DNA from: Metopolophium dirhodum
Lineage: Eukaryota > Arthropoda > Insecta > Hemiptera > Aphididae
Length of the DNA: 64,000 nucleotides
Assembly (NCBI RefSeq): GCF_019925205.1
Contig: NC_083560.1
Span: 69,453,266-69,517,265 of the forward strand
Direction of reading: 5' to 3'
Shown here piece after piece: positions 63,001-64,000 of the stretch. A model generated the notes under the pieces. It saw only the letters and a program-made list of their open reading frames with translations. It made no database searches and was not told the origin of the DNA. Positions within the stretch are counted from its first letter, which is position 1. Each line of letters starts with the position of its first letter. Both the position numbers and the translations under genes were made by a program.

Positions 63001-64000
63001 CGCTCTGAGTTTCGTCCGTCAAAAACAGTATAAATACATTATATATATATTCTGCAGTATAGATCGCTCGTGCCATAAAATCTAATCGTAAAGTGTTTTT
63101 CACTTGTCGTTTTATAGCGAGTACAAAAATAAAGATAAAAATAACGAAACACAAATTCACTGGAAACTCGATTGCGTCTCCGAGGGAAAAATTATTTAGC
63201 ACAAGGCAGGATTTGAGGGCCGACTATGCGAGCATATATATATATATATATGATTTAAGCAAAGGTACTGTATCAAAGTGTTAAAGTACAAACGATTTAA
63301 GAACAATTAGTGCGTTAGTGATGATAACATTACCTACTCAACATATTTATATTTTAGAAATTGTTATAATTTGTTTGTACTCTTATATATTATTAGTCAT
63401 TAACAAATAATAAGTCATGTACTTCAACTTTTTGATAGTGGTTGAATATATTTTATTCTATTTTAAAACAGTACAGGGCGGGGCTCAGTGAAACAAGAAA
63501 TAGGTAATGTATAATATGTGAACAATAAAACTATTATACCTAATGATTCGAAGTTTAAAAATTCAAAAAGAAAAACGACCTCATTTGACGCGTCAAGGAA
63601 GAGTGTGATAATTAGTTAATAGTTGGTAGAGAAAAAGCTGCAGAGAATATAGTATAATAGTAGATGTATAGTAAAGAAAATTGGTTTTCGTTTGGCGATT
63701 GGAAACTCTAAAAATGAATATGGGAATGGGAAATCAATGTGTAGGAGACCTCATCTACCAGAAGTTTATTTATCTATATCGAAGTGACACACCCCATATA
63801 CACAAATATAATATATTATATTCTATAGTGTATGGGTATTGTGTATATTTTATACAAATACAACGACAACTCTTTTGATAGTATATTATTATAATATAGT
63901 TTCGTCAGTTTCGTGTAGTTCGTTATTCGTGTACGGCGTGTACCTACCTACGTTGATTTTGGATTTGATGTTATATAATATTATTATTCCACTCCGTTCC
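60014..64000. other. AT-rich non-coding stretch with mildly CpG-rich part
   Basis: AT-rich to about 60.9 kb, then a mildly CpG-containing part at about 60.9-62.2 kb with AAT and TA runs, then AT-rich again. Frames are short and without domains. No gene, RNA or bounded element could be supported. Confidence 0.5.

Noticed and set aside
1..64000. CRISPR arrays, bacterial operons, rRNA genes, free-standing tRNA genes and conserved microRNAs
   Set aside because: Repeats present are microsatellites or transposons. I saw no spacer-repeat array, no rRNA signature, no tRNA outside the SINE head, and none of the widely conserved insect microRNA seeds I looked for by eye.

Overview
The window looks like non-coding DNA from an insect nuclear genome, most likely an aphid (inference). 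The signs are a strongly AT-rich base composition, very abundant TAA/ATT, TA and CA/GT microsatellites, recurring GGTACCTACC-type words, TTAGG-type short telomere-like runs, and many small DNA transposons with cleanly readable target-site duplications (TSDs). No intact protein-coding gene, rRNA or free-standing tRNA gene could be supported. The many short open frames lie mostly in microsatellites or CpG-rich low-complexity DNA and lack recognisable domains. The window is best read as intergenic or long-intron sequence.

Layout: about 1-4 kb is AT-rich DNA leading into a microsatellite cluster. About 6.1-9.8 kb is CpG-rich low-complexity DNA with a CCGT minisatellite. 11.1-12.8 kb and 18.4-19.7 kb are two copies of one hAT-type non-autonomous element with 8-bp TSDs; the first copy is split by a 434-bp long-TIR element inserted at TTAA, and the second copy preserves the empty site. 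About 23.4-25.4 kb is a conspicuous GC/CpG-rich island, the best promoter or 5'-leader candidate. About 28.6-29.6 kb, 37.9-38.9 kb, 44.5-45.2 kb and 58.5-59.9 kb hold four copies of one dispersed family marked by CTGAGCG; one copy is interrupted by a 406-bp hAT-type MITE that itself holds a 120-bp palindromic insert. 36.1-36.4 kb is a small element with a 9-bp TSD. 42.4-43.8 kb holds a solo-LTR candidate and an inverted-repeat element hit by a CATAGGCG-ended MITE; a second CATAGGCG-ended MITE lies at 49.0-49.6 kb. 45.9-46.6 kb is a decayed LINE ORF1 (Gag) fragment. 50.56-53.35 kb is a Mutator-like (MULE) element with multi-unit terminal repeats, a 9-bp TSD and a broken transposase fragment; it also contains a tRNA-derived SINE and another dispersed-repeat fragment.

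The informative biology here is the transposon stratigraphy: at least eight insertions can be read to the base with their TSDs, several are nested, and one has a paralogous empty site. Nothing here amounts to a new multi-gene system. The items most worth following are the MULE with its repeated AAATATCGC termini, the TTAA long-TIR element, the CTGAGCG family, and the GC island at 23.4-25.4 kb.
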